The position numbers and the translations under genes are program-made. From Chloroflexota bacterium (GTDB taxonomy: Bacteria; Chloroflexota; Anaerolineae; Ardenticatenales; Ardenticatenaceae): 6,898 bases of DNA. The stretch covers positions 1 to 6,898 of the forward strand of contig DOUV01000566.1 of the NCBI GenBank assembly GCA_003520455.1, read 5' to 3'. The notes beneath the pieces were generated by a model, which was not told the DNA's origin, did no database searches, and was given only the letters and a program-made list of their open reading frames with translations. The first letter of the stretch is position 1. Each line of letters starts with the position of its first letter. Positions 1-5,983 of the stretch are shown in pieces.

Positions 1-519
1 ATCGACGACCTGCTGGCCGCGACGCGCTACCTGGCGGCACGGCCACAGATTGATGGTCGCCGGCTCGGGCTGATGGGCACGAGCCGCGGCGCCTACTCTG
101 GCTTGTTGGCGCTGACGCGCGCGTCAGCCCTCTGGCAGGCAGCCGTCTTGAACATGGGGTTCTACGATCCGCTGACCCATGTGCAACATGAGCATGTCAC
201 GCGGCCCACTACCTCGCCGTTCACCCATTTCAGCGGCCACAGCTGGGAGCAGGTCTTCGCCTACTACCGTGATCCCAGTCGGAATCCGCTAACACGCTTG
301 CGGCAGGTGCGGACACCGCTGCTGGTGATACACGGTGACGCCGATCCCATTATCGATGTCAAACAGGCATTGATGCTCCTCACAGCGGCCACAGCTGCGA
401 GAGTACCGATCACCTTCCAGGTGATTGCCGGAATGGATCACGACCTGGAGCAGACGCATCCCGCCTGGTCAGCGCTGTGGGCGCAGATTGTCGCTTTCTT
501 CCAGAAGCATCTGGCCTGA
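1..519 (+). CDS. Alpha/beta-hydrolase, dienelactone hydrolase/prolyl oligopeptidase-like, 5' partial
   Basis: The reading frame is open from base 1, so the N-terminus lies outside the window; 172 residues remain. The catalytic triad of a serine alpha/beta-hydrolase is visible: the nucleophile elbow GTSRG (Ser at residue 28 of the fragment), the acid loop HGDADPI (Asp 115), and the histidine loop GMDHD (His 147). The order and spacing match the C-terminal catalytic half of S9-type peptidases, dienelactone hydrolases and acyl-peptide hydrolase-like esterases. The reaction is hydrolysis of an ester or peptide bond, but the substrate cannot be told without the missing N-terminal part. The visible piece has no signal sequence or membrane segment. 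It ends in TGA, and no gene follows closely on this strand, so it is probably the last gene of its unit. The fold call is firm; the exact subfamily is not. Confidence 0.85.
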   Translation: MDDLLAATRYLAARPQIDGRRLGLMGTSRGAYSGLLALTRASALWQAAVLNMGFYDPLTHVQHEHVTRPTTSPFTHFSGHSWEQVFAYYRDPSRNPLTRLRQVRTPLLVIHGDADPIIDVKQALMLLTAATAARVPITFQVIAGMDHDLEQTHPAWSALWAQIVAFFQKHLA

Positions 520-582
520 GAGTGTGCCCGAGGCGGCCGGCCAGGTCGGTGTTGCCGGTCCTCGTCTGCATCCAGCTCTCCT

Positions 583-609
583 GAAACGTGAAGATGACCT
601 TCACGTTTC
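583..609. other. Perfect 11-bp inverted repeat (hairpin), possible terminator
   Basis: The arms GAAACGTGAAG and CTTCACGTTTC are exact reverse complements separated by a 5-base loop (ATGAC). The hairpin starts 63 bases after the hydrolase stop codon, where a terminator would be expected, but neither strand has a T-tract after the stem. It could be a U-tract-less terminator, an mRNA 3'-end stabiliser or a protein-binding palindrome. Confidence 0.55.
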
Positions 610-628
610 GCGCGGGTCGGAGCAGTCG

Positions 629-658
629 GCACGTCGCAAACGCCCTTCAAAGACGTGC
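629..658. repeat. 7-bp inverted repeat in the leader of the YdeI-like gene
   Basis: GCACGTC (629-635) and GACGTGC (652-658) are exact reverse complements around a 16-base spacer. They sit just upstream of the ribosome-binding site at 671-677. This may be an operator or a leader hairpin. No good promoter hexamers were recognised beside it. A 7-bp repeat can arise by chance, so support is modest. Confidence 0.3.
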
Positions 659-670
659 GAGCTGACATCA

Positions 671-677
671 GAAGGAG
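671..677 (+). promoter_or_regulatory. Ribosome-binding site that sets the GTG start at 686
   Basis: GAAGGAG lies 8 bases before the in-frame GTG at 686. The nearer ATG at 678 is in another frame. Upstream in-frame codons read through sequence that resembles no protein, so this site supports a GTG start. Confidence 0.65.
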
Positions 678-685
678 ATGAACGC

Positions 686-1033
686 GTGGAGATCGGCGAA
701 GTGCTGGAGGTACAGCGCCCTCGAGAATTTGCCGAATGGTTGGAGGCAAATGGCCAGACCAAACGAGAGATCTGGCTGGTCATCTACAAGAAATCATCCG
801 GCAAGCAAACCATCAGGTACGAGCAGTTAGTGGAAGTTGCGCTCTGTTATGGTTGGATTGACGGACAGATGAACTCCATCGATGCTGAAAAGTACGCCCA
901 GCGCTTCTCGCCACGGCGAAAGAAGAGTAACTGGACTGAGAGCAATCGTGCGCTCGCGCGGCGATTGCTCGCGGAGGGCCGCATGACAGCAGCCGGGAAA
1001 GCGGTGCTTCCAGAAGACTTGGGCGAAGTGTAG
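686..1033 (+). pseudogene. YdeI/OmdA-family protein, truncated at the C-terminus
   Basis: From the GTG at 686 the frame encodes 115 residues. The N-terminal two thirds match the YdeI/OmpD-associated family: a WLEANGQTKREIWL-type start, the signature ALCYGWIDGQ (residues 52-61), then RFSPRRKKSNW (73-83) and an AEGRMTAAGKAVLPEDL stretch (96-112). Full members are, from memory, nearly 200 residues long and carry a C-terminal OmdA domain. Here a TAG stop falls where that domain should begin. None of the three forward frames after the stop resumes family-like sequence, so a deletion or rearrangement is more likely than a single frameshift. The family is linked by annotation to envelope stress and peptide or bacteriocin protection, but its biochemistry is unclear. 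The good Shine-Dalgarno site means a short protein could still be made; whether it works is unknown. Confidence 0.7.
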
Positions 1034-1038
1034 GGAGG

Positions 1039-1272
1039 CTACAGTATCGGTGCGACTTGCCAGGAGCCACAGCGCCACTGCTCTTCCTGCTTCACGAACA
1101 CTCTGGTCTTCCCAAAGTGATGAACGACATCTTCGACGCTCGTAGTCAGATGGCTCATCACGACGTCGCTGTCTCTATAGATCTTGATAGAACCTTCGTC
1201 AAAGACGCGGCCGTTGTGCGCATTGGCAGGGACCGCATTTGTCATGGTTTGCTTATGGCTGACGGTTCTCAC
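1039..1272 (-). pseudogene. NTF2-like (DUF4440/SnoaL type) C-terminal half, probable remnant
   Basis: This minus-strand frame of 77 codons contains an IKIYRDSDVVMSH strand and ends with KTRVFVKQEEQWRCGSWQVAP. That is the usual last-strand pattern of NTF2-like domains (an R-V-F/W-V-K, G/Q-W-R, S-W-Q-x-x-P type). Such domains are about 120-130 residues, so roughly the N-terminal half is missing. The first nine codons look unrelated to the family. A GTG at 1272 overlaps the stop of the upstream kinase gene as GTGA, so coupled translation is possible; an internal ATG lies at 1245 without a recognisable Shine-Dalgarno site. The stop is 5 bp from the stop of the facing truncated YdeI-like gene. NTF2-like proteins serve as small-molecule enzymes or binding scaffolds, but no function can be given to this piece. 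Confidence 0.5.
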
Positions 1273-2276
1273 GAGCTACGCGTGTGATGGAGCGCCTCAC
1301 GCGCGGTCTGCTCCCAACGTTCGATTTGGGCGAGATGGTCGGCCTCGGCTATCGCCGAAACCTGACGCGCGTGCCAGCGGTGCAGGGCGATGGCGCGAGT
1401 AGCAACCAGGGCATCCCAAAAGCGAATCTGGCGAAGTGGGCACCCACGAGCAGCCTCGTACGTTGCCAGGTACTCCTCCGCCACTGGCCCGAGGCTCAAC
1501 CGGGTGGAGGCCACGTCCCAACGAGGATCGGCCCAGACCGCGGCCTCCCAATCCAGGACAGCACTGACTTCACCATACTGGAAGCGGAGATTACTGAGCT
1601 GAAAGTCACCGTGAACCAGGACAGAATCCAGTTCCTCGACGTTCGGACGGAGCGCGATCACCTCATCGAGGAGGCCCCGAGCTAACGGATCTCCCAGCTC
1701 ATCAACGAGATCGTCGAGGAAGGTGAGGACAGTATCGAGCGGCAGGGTCGGGAGACGGCCTCGCCCAGGCCAGTCATTGCCGTGGCAGGCGTGAATGCGC
1801 GCCTGTGCGAGGGCAAGTCGCTTGAAGGTGGCCCGCATCGCCTCGTTGGGTGTGGCTGCTTCATCCTCAAATCCGTGCCCAGGCATCGCCGGCAGCAGGA
1901 CAGCAGGGAAATCCAGGGCTATCCCTTGTACGTCGAGCCAGATGGGGTCGGGCACAGGCAACCCGCACCGAGCCAACCAGCCAAGCAGCGCGAACTCGCG
2001 CCGGGCCTTCGCGGCTGGCGGGTCGCTGCGCGCCCAGGGGGAGCAAGCAGTCTGATAGAGCCGGAGGACCAGTGGCTGGCGTCCGCTCGACCAGACGTAG
2101 TCGAAGCGCAGAACGAGGTGGCCCTGTAAATGCAGCTTGAGCGAGCGGAAACCCTCAATCGCCATACCCGTGCGAATCCCGATCGCCTCACCGCAGACGG
2201 CCAACAGCCGGGCCAGGAATTCGTCACGATCTTCAAACAGCAAGGCTTGCGAGCCTGTGGGTGAGTGGAAGTACAT
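1269..2276 (-). CDS. APH/choline-kinase-like phosphotransferase family protein
   Basis: The 335-residue protein has the aminoglycoside phosphotransferase fold (PF01636 type). It shows an N-lobe with an LVLRLYQ strand (about 69-75), the helix REFALLGWLARCGLPVP (about 93-109), the catalytic loop HGDFQLSN (222-229, the Brenner HGDxxxxN motif), and the metal-binding DWE (242-244) followed by ADPRWDVAS. The kinase machinery therefore looks intact, except that the usual N-lobe lysine position seems to read Arg in LRLYQ; this needs a structural alignment. It probably phosphorylates a hydroxyl group on a small molecule with ATP in the cytoplasm; the substrate is unknown, and drug resistance should not be assumed. 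The ATG at 2276 is preferred to a TTG at 2333, because a promoter (-10 at 2314-2319) lies between them. AGGA sits 11 bases before the ATG. The stop overlaps the GTG of the NTF2-like remnant. Confidence 0.85.
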   Translation of the reverse strand: MYFHSPTGSQALLFEDRDEFLARLLAVCGEAIGIRTGMAIEGFRSLKLHLQGHLVLRFDYVWSSGRQPLVLRLYQTACSPWARSDPPAAKARREFALLGWLARCGLPVPDPIWLDVQGIALDFPAVLLPAMPGHGFEDEAATPNEAMRATFKRLALAQARIHACHGNDWPGRGRLPTLPLDTVLTFLDDLVDELGDPLARGLLDEVIALRPNVEELDSVLVHGDFQLSNLRFQYGEVSAVLDWEAAVWADPRWDVASTRLSLGPVAEEYLATYEAARGCPLRQIRFWDALVATRAIALHRWHARQVSAIAEADHLAQIERWEQTAREALHHTRSS

Positions 2277-2313
2277 CGCCAGTTCGATCCTGGGAGGGAA
2301 CACCGTTGGCCTC

Positions 2314-2341
2314 AGTATAAAGCATAGTGCCAATTCTTCAA
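2314..2341 (-). promoter_or_regulatory. Sigma70-type promoter of the APH-like kinase gene
   Basis: On the minus strand, TTGAAG (2341-2336) and TATACT (2319-2314) are separated by 16 bases. They match four and five of six positions of the -35 and -10 consensus. The predicted start of transcription, near 2307, gives a leader of about 30 nt to the ATG at 2276 and excludes the upstream TTG as start codon. Confidence 0.55.
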
Positions 2342-2396
2342 GTGGATGCGATCACCAATCGGCCTATGGCTCCGTTCCACCTGCATCCGACCCACC

Positions 2397-2453
2397 GCGT
2401 GCCCGGAGGGGCACGCCCGGCCGCAGGCCTCCAGCCGCGGTTTCAACCGCTGC
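2397..2453. repeat. Cluster of GC-rich inverted repeats between regulator and kinase genes
   Basis: GCGTGCCC (2397-2404) and GGGCACGC (2409-2416) form a perfect 8-bp stem with loop GGAG. GCGGTT (2437-2442) and AACCGC (2445-2450) form a second stem that extends by two pairs after one mismatch. Between them, GGAGG (2405-2409) can pair with CCTCC (2428-2432), giving an alternative fold. The cluster lies downstream of the regulator stop and could end its transcript, but no T-tract follows. The nested, symmetrical design also resembles a dispersed REP/MITE-like intergenic element; a single copy in the window cannot settle this. Confidence 0.5.
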
Positions 2454-2492
2454 GCTCCCTTGCTTGTTGGTCCGGGCGGCGATGCCAGGGGA

Positions 2493-3209
2493 TCACGCAT
2501 CCTCTTCTGATGAGCCCGCCGCCTCGTTGCGCACCGCGTTGAGGTCGTTGTACACCGTGTAGCGCGAGACTCCCAAATACTTGGCAAGAATCGGAACCGC
2601 TCGCTTAACTTGAAATACACCCTTGCGGTCTAGAATCTGGATCACCGCCAGACGGTCGGATTTATGCAGTGCATGGAGTGGCTTGCCACACTCAAACGCC
2701 GCTTCTGCCAGCAGGTTGCGAACTGTAATTTCGACGTCGTCGGAGAAAGTCTCCGTGACGCCAGATTCGCCCTCCCGCAAAATCGACTTTTTCAGTTGAT
2801 GCACGATCGTGTGATACGGAGTCACATCGAGGTTGAGACAAAAGGCTCCCCACGTCTGGCCAGCGGCGTCGCGAAGAAAAATGGACGAAGATTTGAGGAC
2901 TCGACCATCATCGGTGTAGGTCGTATAGTTGAAAAGGTCTTCAAACTTTTCGCCCCGAACCAGTTCCAACCCCAGGTCCGTCATCGAGCCACCCACGTGC
3001 CGACCAGTGACATTGCCCTCAACCCAGATAATTGAGTGCTCCAAGTCTGACAGGTCGTGGATGAGAACCTCACAGGCATGTCCGCCAAAGCTCTCAACGA
3101 CCGCCCGCCCAATGGCTTTAAGATTCTCCAGGATCGTCTCGCGGCCGTCGAAAGCTGATAGCGCGAGCACGTGCCCGGCTCCCTTTAACTCTTGGTGTCC
3201 ATCGCTCAT
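2493..3209 (-). CDS. DauR/YheO-type transcriptional regulator (PAS_6-like sensor plus HTH)
   Basis: The 238-residue protein carries a YheO-like sensor in its N-terminal part (about residues 25-140: IHDLSDLEHSIIW, GNVTGRHVGG, MTDLGLEL, DGRVLKSSSIFLRD, GAFCLNLDVT). It ends with a helix-turn-helix of the HTH_22 type (about 175-230), with AVPILAKYLGVSRYTVYNDL as the DNA-reading part. This order and these motifs match DauR and E. coli YheO. DauR represses D-arginine catabolism genes, so a small nitrogen-containing ligand is possible, but that is inference. The ATG at 3209 is chosen over an in-frame TTG at 3239: AGGAG lies 12 bases before it and the predicted promoter leaves a leader of about 35 nt. 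The gene is divergent from the amidohydrolase operon and its own promoter region carries palindromes, which suggests control of itself and of the operon. No membrane segment or signal peptide is seen. Confidence 0.88.
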   Translation of the reverse strand: MSDGHQELKGAGHVLALSAFDGRETILENLKAIGRAVVESFGGHACEVLIHDLSDLEHSIIWVEGNVTGRHVGGSMTDLGLELVRGEKFEDLFNYTTYTDDGRVLKSSSIFLRDAAGQTWGAFCLNLDVTPYHTIVHQLKKSILREGESGVTETFSDDVEITVRNLLAEAAFECGKPLHALHKSDRLAVIQILDRKGVFQVKRAVPILAKYLGVSRYTVYNDLNAVRNEAAGSSEEDA

Positions 3210-3249
3210 AACGCATCGTGGCTCCTGGATTGCTGGCAAGAGAACTTAC

Positions 3250-3278
3250 AATGTATAGCAAGTCCAACAGTTTGTCAA
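3250..3278 (-). promoter_or_regulatory. Promoter of the DauR-like regulator gene
   Basis: On the minus strand a perfect TTGACA (3278-3273) is followed after 17 bases by TACATT (3255-3250); TATACA at 3257-3252 with a 15-base spacer is the alternative -10. Transcription would start near 3243. The -35 box lies inside the palindrome at 3269-3281, so a protein bound there would compete with RNA polymerase. Confidence 0.6.
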
Positions 3279-3302
3279 ACTATTCAACAGACTGTTGACA
3301 AG
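3265..3302. promoter_or_regulatory. Operator-like palindromes between divergent promoters
   Basis: There are two perfect 13-base palindromes with single-base centres: AGTTTG-T-CAAACT (3269-3281) and CAACAG-A-CTGTTG (3285-3297), centred 16 bp apart. CAACAG also recurs directly at 3265-3270 and 3285-3290, 20 bp apart, about two helical turns. TTGTCAA (3272-3278) and TTGACAA (3296-3302) form a wider inverted pair. The elements cover both divergent -35 boxes. The likely binder is the adjacent DauR-like regulator, by position only. Confidence 0.65.
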
Positions 3303-3323
3303 CTTGGGGGCCGTGCATATAAT
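3295..3323 (+). promoter_or_regulatory. Perfect-consensus sigma70 promoter facing the amidohydrolase operon
   Basis: TTGACA (3295-3300) and TATAAT (3318-3323) match the consensus at all twelve positions and are separated by the optimal 17 bases. Transcription should start near 3330. The -35 box overlaps the right arm of the palindrome at 3285-3297, so a very strong basal promoter is probably held by a repressor. The first good gene downstream begins at 3992, which implies a leader of about 660 nt or a separate short transcript. Confidence 0.8.
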
Positions 3324-3653
3324 GAGTGCTGTTCCCGCACTTATGGCCCCGTAGCCAGCTTCGTCGTCGCCACTCATCCTCCCATCGAGCCCGTAGGTGG
3401 GGCTTCGCCCTGGGCGCGCCAATCCTTGATCGCCTGCGAGCCGCGAGCGGATCCACCATCTCAGACGATGTGCAGCTTGCTGGGAAACGAATCGAACAGA
3501 CGGTGGCGGAGTGATGCTTCATCCAGGCCGTTGATGGCGTGTTCCAACGGCGCCATGAAGAGTGTGCCTTCTGGGTGATGATGCTACTGATGTCGACGGG
3601 ACGGTGTGTGCGCGGCGGCGTAAAACACGGCGGGTTGGGTACGGGACCCGGCG

Positions 3654-3730
3654 CTCCTCATCACCTGAACATCAGGAGAGGTTGGCTCCGTCTCCAGTGG
3701 GGAGCGGGTATCCTCTGATCGGAGCTTTTT
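3654..3730 (+). promoter_or_regulatory. Possible attenuator: competing CTCC/GGAG stems and a T-tract
   Basis: Complementary blocks alternate along the strand: CTCCT (3654-3658) with AGGAG (3674-3678), GGAGA (3675-3679) with TCTCC (3691-3695), GCTCC (3685-3689) with GGAGC (3701-3705), and GCTCCG (3685-3690) with CGGAGC (3720-3725), which is followed directly by TTTTT (3726-3730). The last pair resembles an intrinsic terminator and excludes the earlier pairings. The terminator stem is only 6 bp with a wide loop, so support is limited. Confidence 0.3.
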
Positions 3731-3982
3731 CCAACTGCCTTTCGATTTCCTCCCGCCACCGCCGGACTGCGGCTCGATTCCGCTGGGGCTCGCGCCTCAG
3801 CAACATCTGGCAACTCCAGCCAACGGCTTGCTTTCGGAATTAAGCCGACCTACGAGGGACAGAACGCAGCCTCAAACTCACACCGAGGCACCTCCGCTTG
3901 GTTCACGACAGGGCCGAGGTAGCGAGCTGCCACGACGCATTCCGCAAAACCTATGGAGGCGAGCAACCTGGCTGGCAATACT

Positions 3983-3987
3983 GGAGG
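3983..3987 (+). promoter_or_regulatory. Ribosome-binding site that favours the ATG at 3992
   Basis: GGAGG lies four bases before the ATG at 3992. The spacing is short, but the upstream in-frame ATG at 3953 has no purine-rich site at all, and the family's N-terminal strand begins right after 3992. Confidence 0.5.
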
Positions 3988-3991
3988 CGCA

Positions 3992-5224
3992 ATGCGAACC
4001 GTTCTTCTCAACTGTGGTGTCGTCGACTGTACCGGCCATCCACGGCTGACCGACGCCGCCATCATCGTCGACGATAACCGGATCCGTGCGGTGGGCTCGC
4101 GGGCGGAAGTTCTGCCCGGAGAAGCGACCTCGGTTGATGGCACCATGTTGGATATGCACGGCGCAACCCTCTTGCCAGGGCTGATGAACCTGCACGTGCA
4201 CTTCAGTCTGATCTATCCCGTTGGTGCCCAACCGCCAGGCTGGGAAGAGACCATCCCGTGGCGGATTGCGAAAGCGGCCCAGGACACCCTCCTGGCTGGG
4301 GTCACTCTCTGCCGGACGACCGGCGAGGCTCATCACTACGACATCGCGTTCAAAAAATCGGTCCAGAATGGATTGTCGGTCGGGCCACGGCTGGTCTGCG
4401 CCGGACGCGGGATCACCCCAACGGGCGGCCACGGCAGCGACTCGCCCTGGTATGTCGAGGCCAGCGGACCGGACGACTTCCGCCGAAAGGCGCGCGAGGA
4501 ACTCAAAGCCGGGGCCGACCACCTCAAGCTGATGGTCACCATGGGGATCGGCGCACCGCCGCACCTCCGTGGCCTGCCGAGGCTCTCACTCGAAGAGGCG
4601 GCAGCGGTGACTGCGACTGCACACGCCGCCGGGAAGCGCGTGTGCGCCCACATTGGCGGTGGGGCCGGGGCCAGGCTCGCAGTAGAAGCCGGCGTTGACT
4701 GTCTGGATCATTGCTACACGCTAGACGATGAAGCGGTGGAGATGATGGGCCAAGCTGGCAGCTTCCTCGTGCCGACGCTCTGCGTGACCAACTCGCCGGA
4801 ATTTATGCGTCAAATTGGCATGCCCGAAGCGCGGCTCAAGATCCTGATCGAGGAAGGCGAGCGGCACCTGGAGTGGTTCTGCGCAGCCGTCCGGGCCGGC
4901 GCCCGGCCCGCTGTGGGGACCGATATGCTGCCGACGGACCGGCCTGACGTGCCTCATTTCCCCATCGCTGAAGTCTGGGAGATCGAACTGATGGTCCGTG
5001 CCGGTCTCTCTCCGATGGAAGCCCTCCAGGCCGCTACACGCAATGCCGCTGAGGTCTGCCAGGTCGCCGACCGGCTCGGGACGCTCGAAGCGGGGAAACT
5101 CGCGGACATCGTCGCCGTGCCTGGCGATCCAACTGCCGACATCCGCGCCCTTCGAGATGTCCAATTTGTGATGAAAGACGGAGTCGTGGTACGGAATTCC
5201 CTTGGAAAGCAGGTCGAGACATGA
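3992..5224 (+). CDS. Metal-dependent amidohydrolase, imidazolonepropionase/prolidase-like
   Basis: This 410-residue enzyme belongs to the amidohydrolase superfamily (PF01979 type). A small N-terminal beta-domain, completed by the C-terminus ([13 protein letters not shown], 369-380), flanks a TIM barrel. All expected metal ligands are visible: HVH on strand 1 (His 68, His 70), Lys 179 in HLKLMVTMG (probably carboxylated), His 220 in CAHIGGG, His 240 in LDHCY, and Asp 311 in VGTDM. The two-metal set with a bridging lysine matches the Xaa-Pro dipeptidase and related N-acyl amino-acid hydrolase branch, so cleavage of an amide or cyclic amide is likely. The precise substrate is unknown. There is no signal peptide, so it is cytoplasmic. 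ATG 3992 is chosen for its GGAGG; an in-frame ATG at 3953 would add 13 residues. The stop overlaps the next start as ATGA, indicating translational coupling. Confidence 0.88.
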   Translation: MRTVLLNCGVVDCTGHPRLTDAAIIVDDNRIRAVGSRAEVLPGEATSVDGTMLDMHGATLLPGLMNLHVHFSLIYPVGAQPPGWEETIPWRIAKAAQDTLLAGVTLCRTTGEAHHYDIAFKKSVQNGLSVGPRLVCAGRGITPTGGHGSDSPWYVEASGPDDFRRKAREELKAGADHLKLMVTMGIGAPPHLRGLPRLSLEEAAAVTATAHAAGKRVCAHIGGGAGARLAVEAGVDCLDHCYTLDDEAVEMMGQAGSFLVPTLCVTNSPEFMRQIGMPEARLKILIEEGERHLEWFCAAVRAGARPAVGTDMLPTDRPDVPHFPIAEVWEIELMVRAGLSPMEALQAATRNAAEVCQVADRLGTLEAGKLADIVAVPGDPTADIRALRDVQFVMKDGVVVRNSLGKQVET

Positions 5225-5979
5225 AGGTCGATGCGCATACTCACCTGGGATTCGGCGCGGGTGAACCGCAGACCGACGCGCTCCTCGCGATGTTGGACGA
5301 GTATGGCATCGAGCGCGCCATCGCGTTCCCGGCCGTGAGTGGACTCACCGGCTCGCCCAGACAGATCGCAGCGGCCAACGACTATGTGGCTGAGGCAATG
5401 CGGCAGCATCCCAGCCGCATCGTAGGGTTCTGCACCGTGAATCCCTACCACGAGCAAGAGGCTTGGGAAGAGTTGGAACGCGCGGCAGGCCTGGGGCTCC
5501 GCGGTCTCAAGTTGCACCCGCCCCTCCAGGGCTTTGTCCTCTCGAATCGAACGCTTCTCAATCCGCTAGTCGAGCGCGTCCTCCGGTTCCAGCTCCCGGT
5601 CGTCATCCATACGGGCGTCCGGGTCGGTGGCCTCCCCTACGTGCTGGTCAACCTGGCAGACCTCAAGATCCTGGCCCAGGCCCATCCTGAGGCGACCTTC
5701 ATCGTTGCCCACATGGGCTGGGGCGGTCGTGACAGCCACGGCGTGGATGAGTTGGCGCGCGATTGCCCAAACGTCTGGTTCGACACGGCGGGGGTCAATG
5801 GCCCCGCCCTGATCCGCCAGGTCATGGCTGCTGGCGCCGGCGATCGGGTCATGTACGGTTCGGATTTTCCTTTCCTTCATCCTCAAGTCGAATTGCTTCG
5901 AGTGGAGTTGGCGGCGCTTCCCGCCGCGGTCGAGGCGGGCGTTCTCGGCGGCAACGCTCAGCGCCTGCTGGGAGAGTAA
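5221..5979 (+). CDS. Amidohydrolase family protein (PF04909 type), first tandem copy
   Basis: The 252-residue protein is a compact amidohydrolase barrel of the Amidohydro_2 type, close to the usual length of the short members. It starts with DAHTHLG (His 6, His 8) and continues with GLKLHPP (Lys 97, His 99), VVIHTG (His 130), IVAHMGWGG (His 164), MYGSDFPF (Asp 215) and GGNAQRLLG near the end. These are the barrel metal ligands and the closing helix motif of this family, whose members hydrolyse C-N bonds or decarboxylate aromatic or related acids. Which one applies here is not shown. Its ATG overlaps the stop of the upstream amidohydrolase by four bases, so it is probably made in step with it. 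It is a clear paralogue of the next gene; by eye about 60 of the first 105 residues are identical. Confidence 0.88.
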   Translation: MKVDAHTHLGFGAGEPQTDALLAMLDEYGIERAIAFPAVSGLTGSPRQIAAANDYVAEAMRQHPSRIVGFCTVNPYHEQEAWEELERAAGLGLRGLKLHPPLQGFVLSNRTLLNPLVERVLRFQLPVVIHTGVRVGGLPYVLVNLADLKILAQAHPEATFIVAHMGWGGRDSHGVDELARDCPNVWFDTAGVNGPALIRQVMAAGAGDRVMYGSDFPFLHPQVELLRVELAALPAAVEAGVLGGNAQRLLGE

Positions 5980-5983
5980 GCCA

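Larger units (their letters stand above)
3331..3991 (+). other. Long gap without a convincing gene; possible operon leader
   Basis: No frame on either strand here gives a protein I recognise. The plus-strand frames at 3326-3514 and 3562-3843 are short, rich in Arg and Ser, and lack clear ribosome-binding sites. A 40-codon minus-strand frame (3461-3583) ending in FPSKLHIV has a protein-like composition and may be the eroded tail of a lost gene. The sequence lies between a perfect promoter and the first amidohydrolase, so it should be transcribed as a leader. A structured segment at 3654-3730 is listed separately. I saw no tRNA, T-box core or known riboswitch consensus. Confidence 0.5.

Noticed and set aside
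425..685. Extending the YdeI-like frame upstream to the ATG at 425
   Set aside because: This would overlap the hydrolase gene and add low-complexity residues unrelated to the family; the GTG at 686 has a proper ribosome-binding site.
2277..2333. TTG at 2333 as the start of the kinase gene
   Set aside because: The predicted promoter -10 box and transcription start lie downstream of it, and the added residues are not family-like.
3326..3514. A 62-codon plus-strand frame starting at GTG almost directly at the predicted transcription start
   Set aside because: The start codon overlaps or precedes the predicted +1 and has no ribosome-binding site; the N-terminal half is Arg/Ser-rich and unlike real protein.
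3461..3583. A 40-codon minus-strand frame with a protein-like composition ending in FPSKLHIV, with an internal ATG at 3556
   Set aside because: Too short, with no family recognised and only a weak AAGG 11 bases before the ATG; kept as a possible eroded gene tail, not as a CDS.
3700..3840. A minus-strand stretch with many charged residues (around QRNRAAVRRWREEIE) that recalls transposase helices
   Set aside because: No catalytic motif, no terminal repeats or target duplication, and the frame is closed on both sides; insufficient for a mobile element.
3562..3843. A 93-codon plus-strand frame in the long gap
   Set aside because: Composition rich in Arg and Ser, no Shine-Dalgarno site, no recognisable motif; likely a chance open frame in GC-rich DNA.
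3878..4564. A 228-codon minus-strand frame opposite the first amidohydrolase
   Set aside because: Antisense shadow of a gene with complete catalytic motifs; composition typical of reverse-frame artefacts.
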